Source: Mesorhizobium zhangyense
Lineage (GTDB): Bacteria > Pseudomonadota > Alphaproteobacteria > Rhizobiales > Rhizobiaceae
Direction: 5' to 3'
NCBI RefSeq assembly: GCF_011045115.1
Contig: NZ_JAAKZG010000001.1
Coordinates: 372,001 to 436,000 of the forward strand
DNA length: 64,000 nucleotides
Both the position numbers and the translations under genes were made by a program. Of the stretch, positions 29,342-40,082 are shown piece by piece. Under the pieces are notes generated by a model. The model saw nothing but the letters and a program-made list of their open reading frames with translations, had not been told where the DNA came from and did not search any database. Position 1 is the first letter of the stretch. Every line of letters begins with the position of its first letter.

Positions 29342-29818
29342 ATGAAACTCAACGAACTGCGTGACAAGGACGGCGCAACCCATTCGAAGAAGCGTCTCGG
29401 ACGCGGCATCGGCTCGGGTTCGGGCAAGACTGCTGGTCGCGGCGTGAAGGGCCAGAAGGCTCGTTCGGGCGTTGCCATCAACGGCTTCGAGGGTGGTCAG
29501 ATGCCGCTTTACCGGCGTCTGCCGAAGCGCGGCTTCAACAACATCTTCGCAAAGAGCTTTGCGACGGTGTCGCTGGCCCGCATCCAGACCGCGATCGATG
29601 CCAAGAAGCTCGACGCCAAGGAAACCATTACGGCTGACGTGCTGGTCAAGGCCGGCGTTATCCGCCGCGTCAAGGACGGCGTGCGTCTGCTTAGCGATGG
29701 TGAACTGAAGAGCAAGGTTTCTTTCGACATCGCCGGCGCCTCCAAGGCAGCCATCGAGAAGGTCGAAAAGGCCGGTGGCTCGGTGAAGGTGCCTGTAAAG
29801 GCAGCTGAGGCCGAGTAA
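29342..29818 (+). CDS. rplO: 50S ribosomal protein L15
   Basis: L15 is a late-assembly 50S protein with an extended glycine-rich N-terminus. The 158-residue product starts [20 protein letters not shown] and has [18 protein letters not shown]. The 131-base gap to secY contains an 8-bp hairpin, CAAGCGGC/GCCGCTTG (29830-29859). Confidence 0.97.
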   Translation: MKLNELRDKDGATHSKKRLGRGIGSGSGKTAGRGVKGQKARSGVAINGFEGGQMPLYRRLPKRGFNNIFAKSFATVSLARIQTAIDAKKLDAKETITADVLVKAGVIRRVKDGVRLLSDGELKSKVSFDIAGASKAAIEKVEKAGGSVKVPVKAAEAE

Positions 29819-29949
29819 CAATATCGGATCAAGCGGCTGCCATCATCGGTGGCCGCTTGCATCTTTGCCGTCCGGAGCCTATCTCGTGGCTTCGTCGACA
29901 CGTGCCGCCCGGCGCGGGCTTTCGAGCGTGACCAAGCGGAGACTTTTGC

Positions 29950-31290
29950 ATGGCATCGGCTGCTGAACAACTTGCATCGAATCTGAATTTCGCAGCCTTC
30001 GCCAAGGCCGAGGATCTCAAGAAACGCATCTGGTTTACCCTGGGCGCGTTGCTGGTCTACCGGCTCGGCACCTACATTCCGCTTCCCGGAATCAATCCCG
30101 ACGCATTCGCCCAGGCGTTCAATTCGCAGTCCGGCGGCGTTCTTGGCATGTTCAACATGTTTGCCGGTGGCGCGGTCAGCCGCATGGCGATCTTTGCGCT
30201 CGGCATCATGCCGTATATTTCCGCCTCCATCATCATGCAGCTCATGACGTCGGTCATCCCGTCGCTCGAAGCGCTGAAGAAGGAAGGCGAGCAGGGCCGC
30301 AAGGTCATCAACCAGTACACCCGCTACGGCACCGTGCTTCTCGCTCTCGTTCAGGCCTACGGTATTTCGGTCGGACTTGAGGGCGGCAACGGCATCGTCG
30401 CCGATCCTGGGCTGTTCTTCCGCGCCTCGACCGTCATTACGCTGGTCGGCGGCACCATGTTCCTGATGTGGCTCGGCGAGCAGATCACCGCACGCGGCAT
30501 CGGCAACGGCATTTCGCTCATCATCTTCGCCGGCATCGTTGCAGGCCTTCCGCATGCCATCAGCGGCACGCTGGAACTCGGCCGCACCGGCGCTCTGTCG
30601 ACCGCGCTGATTCTCGCGATCATCATTCTGGCTATCGTCGTCATCGCGCTGATCGTCTTCTTCGAGCGCGCCCAGCGCCGCCTGCTGATCCAATATCCGA
30701 AGCGCCAGGTCGGGAATCGTATGTTCCAGGGCGATACGTCGCACCTGCCGCTGAAGCTCAACACCGCCGGCGTCATTCCGCCGATCTTCGCCTCGTCGCT
30801 GCTGCTCCTGCCGGCGACGGTTGCAGGCTTCTCGGCCACGACCAACATGCCTGCCTGGGCAAGCACGATCCTGTCTGCTCTTGGCCATGGACAGCCGCTT
30901 TACATGGCTTTCTATGCCGCGATGATCGTGTTTTTCGCCTTTTTCTACACCGCTATCGTCTTCAATCCGAAGGATACGGCCGACCAGCTCAAGAAGCATT
31001 CCGGCTTCATTCCGGGCTATCGCCCCGGTGAGCGTACGGCCGAATATATCGACTACGTGCTGACCCGCATCACGGTCATCGGCGCCATCTACCTCGTGCT
31101 TGTCTGCCTATTGCCCGAATTCCTGATTTCGGCCACTGGCGTTCCATTCTATCTTGGTGGAACATCGCTGCTCATCGTCGTCAGCGTCACGCTCGACACG
31201 GTTGCGCAGATCCAGGGTCATCTGATCGCCCATCAGTACGAAGGGCTGATCAAGAAATCCAAGCTTCGGGGAGGGAAGAGAACTAAATGA
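29950..31290 (+). CDS. secY: Preprotein translocase subunit SecY
   Basis: SecY is the protein-conducting channel of the Sec system. The 446-residue product shows about ten membrane segments, the plug-region motif after TM1 ([11 protein letters not shown]), and the cytosolic loops used by SecA and ribosomes ([21 protein letters not shown]). Length is normal. Its 3' end overlaps adk by four bases (ATGA). Confidence 0.97.
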   Translation: MASAAEQLASNLNFAAFAKAEDLKKRIWFTLGALLVYRLGTYIPLPGINPDAFAQAFNSQSGGVLGMFNMFAGGAVSRMAIFALGIMPYISASIIMQLMTSVIPSLEALKKEGEQGRKVINQYTRYGTVLLALVQAYGISVGLEGGNGIVADPGLFFRASTVITLVGGTMFLMWLGEQITARGIGNGISLIIFAGIVAGLPHAISGTLELGRTGALSTALILAIIILAIVVIALIVFFERAQRRLLIQYPKRQVGNRMFQGDTSHLPLKLNTAGVIPPIFASSLLLLPATVAGFSATTNMPAWASTILSALGHGQPLYMAFYAAMIVFFAFFYTAIVFNPKDTADQLKKHSGFIPGYRPGERTAEYIDYVLTRITVIGAIYLVLVCLLPEFLISATGVPFYLGGTSLLIVVSVTLDTVAQIQGHLIAHQYEGLIKKSKLRGGKRTK

Positions 31291-31904
31291 GGCTGATATT
31301 GCTTGGACCGCCGGGGGCGGGCAAGGGGACGCAGGCACAGAGGCTCGTCGAAAAGCACGGCATACCGCAGCTTTCCACCGGCGACATGCTGCGCGCGGCA
31401 GTTGATGCCGGAACCGAGGTCGGCAAGCGCGCCAAGGCTGTGATGGACGCCGGCGAGCTGGTTTCAGATGCCATAGTCAATGCCATCGTTGCCGAGCGCA
31501 TCGATCAGGCCGATTGCGCGCGGGGGTTCATCCTCGATGGATATCCGCGCACTCTGGCTCAGGCAGACGCGGTCCAGTCTATGCTGGCAGATCGCTCCCT
31601 GGCATTGAACGCCGTTATCGAGCTCGTTGTCGATGACAGGGCTTTGGTTGGCCGCATCGTCAAGCGCGCTGAAGAAGCCAAGGCTGCCGGTCGGCCGGTG
31701 CGCAAGGACGACATTCCGGAAGTGTTCGAGGAACGCCTGCGGGAGTATTACAAGAAGACAGCCCCGCTGATTGGCTACTACTATGCCAAGGGCATGCTGA
31801 AGTCGGTTGACGGCATGGCGGAGATCGAAACCGTCACTTCGCAGATCGAATCTATCCTTTCCGAAACGGTGAAGAGAAATAAAGTCAGCCAACCTGTTGA
31901 CTGA
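31287..31904 (+). CDS. adk: Adenylate kinase, short form
   Basis: Adk interconverts ATP + AMP and 2 ADP. The 205-residue product has the P-loop [16 protein letters not shown] at residue 4, the AMP-binding [20 protein letters not shown] near residue 78 and a short lid ([18 protein letters not shown]) without zinc cysteines. The start overlaps the secY stop. Its own stop codon overlaps the -35 element of the alpha-operon promoter. Confidence 0.97.
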   Translation: MRLILLGPPGAGKGTQAQRLVEKHGIPQLSTGDMLRAAVDAGTEVGKRAKAVMDAGELVSDAIVNAIVAERIDQADCARGFILDGYPRTLAQADAVQSMLADRSLALNAVIELVVDDRALVGRIVKRAEEAKAAGRPVRKDDIPEVFEERLREYYKKTAPLIGYYYAKGMLKSVDGMAEIETVTSQIESILSETVKRNKVSQPVD

Positions 31905-31925
31905 TTGACTCTTCTGGACTATAGC
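31897..31925 (+). promoter_or_regulatory. Strong sigma-70 promoter of the alpha operon
   Basis: TTGACT (31897-31902), exactly 17 bases, TATAGC (31920-31925). The -35 is made of the last sense codon and stop of adk (GTT GAC TGA). It would start rpsM-rpsK-rpoA-rplQ with a leader of about 138 nt containing GCCGG/CCGGC and other short helices. Confidence 0.75.
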
Positions 31926-32069
31926 GGCCCGTCTCCCATTCAGGCGTCAGGTTGGCTTGTCCGTTAGGATGAGGCGCTCGCATTGAACCAGGAACACCCG
32001 CAAGGGCCGGTCTCCACCGGACGCGGGTCAACAATAACGCCGGCTTGACCGGCTTACATGGAGAAGAAA

Positions 32070-32438
32070 ATGGCCCGTATAGCTGGCGTCAATATTCCGA
32101 CCAACAAGCGCGTAGTCATCGCGCTGCAGTACATCCACGGTATCGGCAAGAAGTTTGCCGCCGAGATCGTCGAGAAGGTCGGCATCCCGGCCGAGCGCCG
32201 CGTCAATCAGCTTACCGACGCTGAAGTTCTTGCAATCCGCGAAACCATCGACCGCGACTATCAGGTCGAGGGCGATCTGCGCCGCGAAGTTTCGATGAAC
32301 ATCAAGCGCCTGATGGACCTCGGCTGCTACCGCGGCCTGCGTCATCGCCGTTCGCTTCCGGTTCGTGGCCAGCGCACGCATACCAATGCGCGCACCCGCA
32401 AGGGTCCCGCCAAGGCAATCGCCGGCAAGAAGAAGTAA
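32070..32438 (+). CDS. rpsM: 30S ribosomal protein S13
   Basis: S13 forms intersubunit bridges with the 50S subunit. The 122-residue product starts [16 protein letters not shown]; an ATG four codons upstream (32058) forms part of the ribosome-binding segment GGAGAAGAAA, so 32070 is chosen. The core [20 protein letters not shown] and Lys tail are typical. Confidence 0.96.
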   Translation: MARIAGVNIPTNKRVVIALQYIHGIGKKFAAEIVEKVGIPAERRVNQLTDAEVLAIRETIDRDYQVEGDLRREVSMNIKRLMDLGCYRGLRHRRSLPVRGQRTHTNARTRKGPAKAIAGKKK

Positions 32439-32441
32439 TTT

Positions 32442-32530
32442 AGGGGAATAAGGGAATAGGGGAGTAAGGCAGTAGGTTTTGGGTTCGTCCCTATTCTCCT
32501 GCTGCAGTATTTCCCTGCTCCCCTCTCTCC
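32442..32530. repeat. Purine-rich/pyrimidine-rich imperfect palindrome
   Basis: The rpsM-rpsK gap holds AGGGGAATAAGGGAATAGGG and further AG-rich units up to 32476, then a matching CT-rich arm (32488-32530: CCCTATTCTCC, TTTCCCTGCTCCCC). The arms can fold imperfectly. The left arm has GGGG, GGG and GGGG runs that might also form a G-quadruplex. The base composition is unlike the ribosomal genes on either side, which suggests an inserted intergenic repeat. Confidence 0.5.
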
Positions 32531-32582
32531 TGGTGTAGCCGCTGGTATTACGGCGGTGACGAGATCAACTGAAAGGACCATC

Positions 32583-32972
32583 ATGGCCAAGGAAGCCGCA
32601 CGAGTTCGCCGCCGCGAACGCAAGAATATTTCGTCGGGTGTCGCTCACGTCAACTCGACCTTCAACAACACGATGATCACCATCACCGACGCACAGGGCA
32701 ACACCATTGCCTGGTCGTCGGCCGGTGCTCAGGGCTTCAAGGGCTCGCGCAAGTCGACGCCGTTCGCCGCCCAGATGGCAGCCGAAGACGTCGCCAAGAA
32801 GGCGCAGGAACACGGCATGCGCATGCTGGAAGTCGAAGTCTGCGGTCCGGGTTCGGGTCGTGAATCGGCTCTGCGCGCGCTGCAGGCCGGTGGCTTCACC
32901 ATCACCTCGATCCGTGATGTGACGCCGATCCCGCACAATGGCTGCCGCCCGCGCAAGAAGCGTCGCGTCTAG
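32583..32972 (+). CDS. rpsK: 30S ribosomal protein S11
   Basis: S11 lies on the 30S platform near the mRNA exit. The frame is open from 32556, but the family start [15 protein letters not shown] is at 32583 after GAAAGGACC. The 129-residue product has [20 protein letters not shown] and ends [13 protein letters not shown]. No rpsD follows, as usual in alphaproteobacteria. Confidence 0.96.
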   Translation: MAKEAARVRRRERKNISSGVAHVNSTFNNTMITITDAQGNTIAWSSAGAQGFKGSRKSTPFAAQMAAEDVAKKAQEHGMRMLEVEVCGPGSGRESALRALQAGGFTITSIRDVTPIPHNGCRPRKKRRV

Positions 32973-32987
32973 TTTGTGATTTCATCG

Positions 32988-33021
32988 CCGCATAAGCGCA
33001 TTGGGCGCTTGTGCGGTTTTT
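32988..33021 (+). terminator. Terminator-like hairpin between rpsK and rpoA
   Basis: CCGCATAAGCGC (32988-32999), loop ATTGG, GCGCTTGTGCGG (33005-33016), then TTTTT. The stem is 12 pairs with one wobble. A second hairpin, CCCGCCAC/GTGGCGGG (33030-33054), follows. It has every mark of an intrinsic terminator yet lies within the alpha operon, so partial termination that lowers rpoA-rplQ output, or a processing site, is the best reading. No separate rpoA promoter was found. Confidence 0.7.
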
Positions 33022-33073
33022 CCAGATCGCCCGCCACGATTGGATGGTGGCGGGGAACCGGAAGGAAGACAAA

Positions 33074-34084
33074 ATGATCCAGAAAAATTGGCAGGAACTG
33101 ATCAAGCCGAACAAGATCGAGTTCTCGTCGAAGAAAAAGACTTTGACCACTCTGGTCGCAGAGCCGCTCGAGCGGGGCTTTGGCCTGACGCTCGGCAACG
33201 CGCTGCGTCGCGTACTTCTGTCGTCGCTGCGTGGCGCTGCCGTCACCGCAGTTCAGATTGACGGCGTTCTGCATGAGTTCTCTTCGATCGCCGGCGTGCG
33301 TGAAGACGTGACCGATATCGTGCTCAACATCAAGGAAATCGCCATCCGCATGGAAGGCGACGGCCCCAAGCGCATGGTTGTGCGCAAGCAGGGTCCGGGT
33401 GCTGTTCTGGCTGGTGACATCCAGACCGTGGGCGACGTCGAAATCCTCAACCCCGACCACGTCATCTGCACGCTGGACGAGGGCGCTGAAATCCGCATGG
33501 AGTTCACCGTCGACACCGGCAAGGGTTACGTGCCGGCAGACCGCAACCGCGCCGAAGACGCGCCGATCGGCCTTATCCCGGTTGACAGCCTCTACTCGCC
33601 GGTCAAGAAGGTCTCCTACAAGGTCGAGAACACCCGCGAGGGCCAGGTTCTCGATTATGACAAGCTGACCATGACGATCGAGACCAACGGCTCGGTTACC
33701 GGCGAAGATGCCGTGGCTTTCGCCGCGCGCATCCTGCAGGACCAGCTTGGCCTGTTCGTCAACTTCGACGAGCCGCAGAAGGAAGTTGCCGCCGAGCAGG
33801 TTACCGAGTTGGCGTTCAATCCGGCTCTGCTCAAGAAGGTCGACGAACTCGAGCTTTCGGTGCGTTCGGCCAACTGCCTGAAGAACGACAACATCGTCTA
33901 TATCGGCGACCTGATCCAGAAGACCGAAGCCGAGATGCTGCGCACCCCGAACTTCGGCCGCAAGTCGCTGAACGAGATCAAGGAAGTTCTGGCTGCGATG
34001 GGTCTCCATCTCGGTATGGAAGTGGCCGACTGGCCGCCGGAAAACATCGAAGATCTCGCCAAGCGTTACGAAGATCAGTATTGA
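33074..34084 (+). CDS. rpoA: DNA-directed RNA polymerase alpha subunit
   Basis: Alpha dimerises to scaffold RNA polymerase; its C-terminal domain contacts UP elements and activators. The frame opens at 33011, but the family start [16 protein letters not shown] is at 33074. The 336-residue product has [17 protein letters not shown] in the N-terminal domain and a C-terminal domain with [19 protein letters not shown] and [17 protein letters not shown]. Confidence 0.98.
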   Translation: MIQKNWQELIKPNKIEFSSKKKTLTTLVAEPLERGFGLTLGNALRRVLLSSLRGAAVTAVQIDGVLHEFSSIAGVREDVTDIVLNIKEIAIRMEGDGPKRMVVRKQGPGAVLAGDIQTVGDVEILNPDHVICTLDEGAEIRMEFTVDTGKGYVPADRNRAEDAPIGLIPVDSLYSPVKKVSYKVENTREGQVLDYDKLTMTIETNGSVTGEDAVAFAARILQDQLGLFVNFDEPQKEVAAEQVTELAFNPALLKKVDELELSVRSANCLKNDNIVYIGDLIQKTEAEMLRTPNFGRKSLNEIKEVLAAMGLHLGMEVADWPPENIEDLAKRYEDQY

Positions 34085-34124
34085 GGCGTAGGCCTCGTGA
34101 ACCAGGATTTAAAGGAGTAGGGCC

Positions 34125-34556
34125 ATGCGCCATGGATTTGCCGGACGCCGGCTAGGCCGCAGCTCAAGCCACCGCCAAGCGATGTTTGCCAATCTGGCAG
34201 TTTCGCTGATCGAGCATGAGCAGATTACAACGACGCTTCCCAAGGCGAAGGACCTGCGTCCTATCGTCGAGAAGCTGGTGACACTGGGCAAGCGCGGCGA
34301 CCTGCACGCTCGCCGTCAGGTCATCGCACAGATCGGCAACGAGGCCGTCGTCAAGCGTCTCTTCGACACGCTGGCGCCGCGCTATGCCACCCGCAACGGC
34401 GGCTATCTGCGCATCATGAAGGCCGGCTTCCGTCACGGCGACAACGCCGCGATGGCCGTGATCGAGTTCGTCGATCGCGACACCTCGGCCAAGGGTGCAG
34501 GCGACCGCGCCCGCGTCGAGGCTGAAGAAGCCAATTCGGAATCCGAAGCCGCATAA
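34125..34556 (+). CDS. rplQ: 50S ribosomal protein L17
   Basis: L17 lies near the tunnel exit. The 143-residue product starts [20 protein letters not shown] and has the [19 protein letters not shown] helix; the acidic tail ([12 protein letters not shown]) is an extension common in alphaproteobacteria. A terminator follows 30 bases after the stop. Confidence 0.97.
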   Translation: MRHGFAGRRLGRSSSHRQAMFANLAVSLIEHEQITTTLPKAKDLRPIVEKLVTLGKRGDLHARRQVIAQIGNEAVVKRLFDTLAPRYATRNGGYLRIMKAGFRHGDNAAMAVIEFVDRDTSAKGAGDRARVEAEEANSESEAA

Positions 34557-34585
34557 TCCGGCTTTTTGCATCACTGAATTTTGCG

Positions 34586-34616
34586 AAGGGGCCCTTGCGG
34601 CCCCTTTTGCTTTTTG
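34586..34616 (+). terminator. Terminator of the alpha operon
   Basis: AAGGGGCC (34586-34593), loop CTTGC, GGCCCCTT (34599-34606), followed by TTGCTTTTT. It closes the long ribosomal block. Confidence 0.92.
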
Positions 34617-34641
34617 ATGGGTTGCAGCGCTATCCTTGCCT

Positions 34642-35658
34642 ATGACGACAAGATCGATTGTTGCAGGCATGGCGACTGTTTTCGTAGCGTTGATGATTTC
34701 GGCCAGTGTCCTGATTGCGGGAGAGAGGAACGACATGCTCTTGGAAGCTGCTGCCGCCGGTAATACTGACGAGGTGAGAACCCTTCTGGCGCAGGACGTG
34801 AAGGTTGACGTTCGTGACCGTGCAGCGCGAACGCCTCTTTTGTTGGCTACCCGAGCGAACCACGTCGAGGTTGCCAAGGCGCTCATCGAAGCGGGTGCGG
34901 ACGTCAATGCCAAGGACGTCATCAAGGATACACCGTTCCTCTATGCCGGTGCGGAAGGACGCAATGAAATCCTGAAGGCGATACTGGCAAGCGGAAAGGC
35001 CAATCTCAAGGATACCAACCGCTACGGTGGCGTCGCCCTCATTCCGGCCTCGCACCATGGCTACCCGGATACGGTGCGCATCCTGCTCGAAACCGATATC
35101 GACATCGACCACGTCAACAATCTCGGCTGGACCGCGCTGCTGGAGGCTGTGATCCTTGGCGATGGTGGCGAGATTTACGAGGAAATCGTCGAACTGCTTG
35201 TGTTTGCGGGCGCCAAGAATATTTCCGATCGCGATGGCAAGACACCGTTGGACCATGCGCGTGAACGCGGTTTCTCGGAGATGGCTGTCAAGATCGCTAC
35301 CGGCGTGGCCACTCGTGGAGGAGCGGAACTTGCCACGAAGGAGGAGCTACAGCGAATTGAGCAAGTGCTGGCTGCTACGGCTGCCAAAGATTGGACTACC
35401 TTCAAATCGCTTTCGGACGAGCCTTTTTCAAACGAGGAGTCGATGCTGGGGCAATTCGGTTTGCTGAAGGGTCTTTCCGATTTCGATTTGGGCGATTGGC
35501 AACGAAGCCTGCATGTTTCTGTCCACAACGATGGCAGTCGCTCGCTGGAAGTGAGACTTCCGCCCAAGGAGGGCGGTACTTCACCCGCGGTTTTGTACCT
35601 CCATGGCCAGGGCACAGTCCTCAATGTCCGGACATTCTTCCCGGGGAACCAGTGGTAA
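34642..35658 (+). CDS. Exported ankyrin-repeat protein
   Basis: Ankyrin repeats are protein-binding scaffolds; no specific function can be assigned. The 338-residue product has an N-terminal hydrophobic stretch (about residues 6-25) that looks like a signal peptide or anchor. About five ankyrin units follow: AAAAGNTDEVRTLLAQD, RTPLLLATRANHVEVAKALI, DTPFLYAGAEGRNEILKAIL, GWTALLEAVILGDGG and GKTPLDHARERGFSEM. The last 100 residues have no recognised domain. The frame can begin with TTG at 34636, but ATG at 34642 is preferred; no strong ribosome-binding site is visible. It stands alone behind the rplQ terminator. Confidence 0.8.
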   Translation: MTTRSIVAGMATVFVALMISASVLIAGERNDMLLEAAAAGNTDEVRTLLAQDVKVDVRDRAARTPLLLATRANHVEVAKALIEAGADVNAKDVIKDTPFLYAGAEGRNEILKAILASGKANLKDTNRYGGVALIPASHHGYPDTVRILLETDIDIDHVNNLGWTALLEAVILGDGGEIYEEIVELLVFAGAKNISDRDGKTPLDHARERGFSEMAVKIATGVATRGGAELATKEELQRIEQVLAATAAKDWTTFKSLSDEPFSNEESMLGQFGLLKGLSDFDLGDWQRSLHVSVHNDGSRSLEVRLPPKEGGTSPAVLYLHGQGTVLNVRTFFPGNQW

Positions 35659-35757
35659 GAATGGAGATTATTTCGAGCTTAGCTTCTCAAGGGCCCGTCA
35701 AGCCTTTCATTTTGCACATTCATCGTGACAATGGCGCGCTTGCCCTGGAGGATTCGT

Positions 35758-37347
<1,590 letters not shown>

Positions 37348-37357
37348 CGAGCACCCC

Positions 37358-38677
37358 ATGGCCGACTTGTTCAAGGCCGACGAACCCGACAAAGCCCCGC
37401 CCGGCCGGCCGCTTGCGGACCGGTTGCGTCCGGCAAGCCTCGGCGAGGTCGTCGGCCAGGAACATCTGACCGGCGAGGACGGCGCGCTGACGCGCATGAT
37501 CCGATCCGGCTCGCTCGGCTCGATGATATTCTGGGGACCGCCCGGAACCGGCAAGACGACGGTCGCGCGGCTGCTCGCCGGCGAGACCGGACTGGCCTTC
37601 GAGCAGATTTCCGCGATTTTTTCGGGCGTTGCCGACCTGAAAAAGGTGTTCGAGACGGCAAGGCTGCGCCGCACCAATGGCCGCCAGACCTTGCTCTTCG
37701 TCGACGAGATCCACCGCTTCAACCGCGCCCAGCAGGATTCTTTTCTGCCCGTCATGGAAGACGGCACGGTTATCCTGGTCGGGGCGACGACGGAAAATCC
37801 ATCCTTCGAGTTGAATGCGGCCCTTCTGTCGCGCGCGCGGGTGCTGGTGTTCCAGTCGCTCAGTGAGGAAAGCATCTTAAAACTGCTTCTGCGGGCCGAG
37901 GAGGCCGAAGGCAAGGCGTTGCCGCTCGACGACGAGGCGAGGGCGGTCCTGATGCGCATGGCCGATGGCGACGGCCGCGCGGCACTTACGCTTGCCGAGG
38001 AAGTCTGGCGCGCTGCGAGGCCGAGCGAGGTTTTCGACGCCGAGGGCCTGCAGCGCATCGTTCAGCGCCGCGCGCCGATCTACGACAAGGGCCAGGACGG
38101 CCATTACAATCTGATCTCCGCCCTGCACAAATCGGTGCGCGGTTCCGATCCCGACGCGGCGCTCTATTATCTCGCGCGCATGTTCGATGCCGGCGAAGAC
38201 CCGCTCTATCTCGGCCGGCGACTGGTGCGCATGGCCGTGGAAGATATCGGCCTTGCCGACCCCCAGGCGCTGGTCATCGCCAATGCCGCCAAGGACGCCT
38301 ACGACTATCTCGGCTCGCCGGAAGGCGAACTGGCCTTCGCGCAGGCCTGCGTCTATCTCGCCACTGCGCCGAAATCCAATGCCGTCTATACGGCTTTCAA
38401 GGCGGCAACGCGTGCGGCGAAGGAACATGGTTCGCTTCTGCCGCCCAAGCATATTCTCAACGCGCCGACCAAGCTGATGAAGAGCGAGGATTACGGCGCA
38501 GGCTATCGCTACGATCACGACGAGCCCGAGGCCTTTTCCGGCCAGGATTACTTTCCGGAAAAGATGGGCCGTCAGACGTTTTACGATCCGCCTGAGCGCG
38601 GCTTCGAGCGCGATATCAGAAAGCGGCTCGACTACTGGGCGAAACTTCGGCGGGAAAAATCGGGTCGCGGCGATTGA
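37358..38677 (+). CDS. rarA: Replication-associated recombination protein RarA (MgsA)
   Basis: RarA is a clamp-loader-like AAA+ ATPase that acts at stalled forks and interacts with SSB. The 439-residue product has Walker A GPPGTGKTT near residue 57, Walker B LLFVDEIHRFN near 110, sensor 1 GATTENPSF near 140 and the C-terminal MgsA domain (SALHKSVRGSDPDAALYYLARM). Length is normal. Its tight spacing to the protease suggests co-transcription. Confidence 0.95.
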   Translation: MADLFKADEPDKAPPGRPLADRLRPASLGEVVGQEHLTGEDGALTRMIRSGSLGSMIFWGPPGTGKTTVARLLAGETGLAFEQISAIFSGVADLKKVFETARLRRTNGRQTLLFVDEIHRFNRAQQDSFLPVMEDGTVILVGATTENPSFELNAALLSRARVLVFQSLSEESILKLLLRAEEAEGKALPLDDEARAVLMRMADGDGRAALTLAEEVWRAARPSEVFDAEGLQRIVQRRAPIYDKGQDGHYNLISALHKSVRGSDPDAALYYLARMFDAGEDPLYLGRRLVRMAVEDIGLADPQALVIANAAKDAYDYLGSPEGELAFAQACVYLATAPKSNAVYTAFKAATRAAKEHGSLLPPKHILNAPTKLMKSEDYGAGYRYDHDEPEAFSGQDYFPEKMGRQTFYDPPERGFERDIRKRLDYWAKLRREKSGRGD

Positions 38678-38790
38678 TCGTAATTTTGCCAAAGATTCGG
38701 CGCTGCGATTGCGCCGCTTGATCGACAGGCGTTTCAACGACTTGTCATCGACATGTGCTTTGTACCGCAATTCCTTTTTCGGTAAGATTC

Positions 38791-39627
38791 ATGGACAAGA
38801 AGTCTCTCAAGACCGCTCGCAAGATCGGCATAGCCGTGCTCATTCTGGCCGTGGCTTTCTATTTCATTCCCATCATCACCGCCTTGTTCCTGCTTTGCGG
38901 GCTGGTCGACGTGCTGCGCAACGACCGTAAGAACCATCGGCTGTTCAGCCTCTATTTCCTCGGCAACGGCATGTTCACCTGGTTGCTTTCACCCTTCAAT
39001 CTCTTCGTCGACCTGTTGTCCTACAAGAACTGGGGCGTGTGGAAGCTGGAGCAGTTTCCCGACGACTATCGCCGCGAGGTGGATCAGGTCCTGGACGTCT
39101 TCAAGAGCCGGCAGGCCGAGATTATTGCCGATATCGATGCGAATTTCGAAAGCGGGCGTCGGGGCATGTATGTCTACCAATGGTATGGCAAGCAGCACAT
39201 CGACAACGTTCCTGAGTTTACCCAGAAATTCAAATATATCAGGACGATAGCGGTATCCGTTTTCTCGGGACGTGAATCGACGTCCTACCATTTTGGTCCG
39301 CTGCGGCTGACCTTGCGCGTGCTCTACAATCTGGTTCCGGCAAAGACCGATCAGATCTTCATTGAATGCGGCGACGCCAAGCAGCTCTGGTACCAGAACC
39401 CCCTGTTCATCTTCGACGACACGCTGCTGCACCGCTCGGTCAACGAGCATGACGGCCGCCGCTATTGCGTGTTCATGGACATCATCCGTCCGTCTCCGGT
39501 TCCGGGCTTCCTGTCGGCAATGCTGTCGGTGATCTCGATCAGCGTCGATCGCATGAAGGCGATGTTCTACAAGAACTGGAAGATGATCGGTTCGCGCAAG
39601 CCAAAGGCGGCGGTGCCGGCCAAGTAA
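38791..39627 (+). CDS. Membrane-anchored aspartyl/asparaginyl beta-hydroxylase-like protein
   Basis: The C-terminal half matches the Asp/Asn beta-hydroxylase family (Fe(II)/2-oxoglutarate oxygenases, which includes LpxO). The first motif region has YHFGPLRLTLRVLYNL, and the second reads IFDDTLLHRSVNEHDGRRYC followed by VFMDIIRP, giving candidate metal histidines and the 2-oxoglutarate arginine. The first 60 residues hold two hydrophobic segments, so the enzyme is probably in the inner membrane. Lipid A hydroxylation as in LpxO is one possibility; the substrate is unknown. The ATG at 38791 (MDKKSLKTARK) is chosen over one 12 codons upstream. The 278-residue length fits the family. Confidence 0.75.
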   Translation: MDKKSLKTARKIGIAVLILAVAFYFIPIITALFLLCGLVDVLRNDRKNHRLFSLYFLGNGMFTWLLSPFNLFVDLLSYKNWGVWKLEQFPDDYRREVDQVLDVFKSRQAEIIADIDANFESGRRGMYVYQWYGKQHIDNVPEFTQKFKYIRTIAVSVFSGRESTSYHFGPLRLTLRVLYNLVPAKTDQIFIECGDAKQLWYQNPLFIFDDTLLHRSVNEHDGRRYCVFMDIIRPSPVPGFLSAMLSVISISVDRMKAMFYKNWKMIGSRKPKAAVPAK

Positions 39628-39670
39628 CCGTATCTTTCGCGGCCGCACCCGATCCGCTATCAAGTCTGCC

Positions 39671-40048
39671 ATGTATAATCTGGTCCTCGTCGCCATTGGC
39701 GGCGCCATCGGCGCGTCGCTTCGCCATCTCGTCAATCTCGCAGCGCTGAGGCTGGTGGGGATGACGTTTCCATGGGGCACTATGGCCATAAACATCGCCG
39801 GCTCCTTTGCGATGGGCGTGTTCGTCGAGCTTCTGGCGCGGCGCTTCGGTGCGTCGAACGAGGTCAGGCTGTTTGTTGCGACAGGCATTCTCGGTGGCTT
39901 CACGACGTTTTCGGCTTTTTCACTCGATTTTGCCGTACTTTGGGAGCGCGGAGCTGCACTTCCGGCCCTTGCATACGTGCTTGTCAGCGTAATAGGCGCT
40001 ATTCTTGCCCTGTTTCTGGGATTGTGGCTCGTAAGAAGCGTCGGCTGA
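39671..40048 (+). CDS. crcB: Fluoride exporter CrcB/Fluc
   Basis: CrcB (Fluc) is a dual-topology fluoride channel of the inner membrane. The 125-residue product has four membrane segments and the family motifs GGAIGASLRHL near residue 10 and GILGGFTTFSAFSLD near 72, which holds the fluoride-path Phe residues. No fluoride riboswitch fits in the 43-base upstream gap. The order crcB-rluC downstream of rarA is a known alphaproteobacterial neighbourhood. Confidence 0.95.
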   Translation: MYNLVLVAIGGAIGASLRHLVNLAALRLVGMTFPWGTMAINIAGSFAMGVFVELLARRFGASNEVRLFVATGILGGFTTFSAFSLDFAVLWERGAALPALAYVLVSVIGAILALFLGLWLVRSVG

Positions 40049-40082
40049 TGCTATTGCGCCGGATTGAAACGGACATGGCACA

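Noticed and set aside
39628-39670. Fluoride riboswitch before crcB
   Set aside because: The gap is only 43 bases and shows no matching fold.
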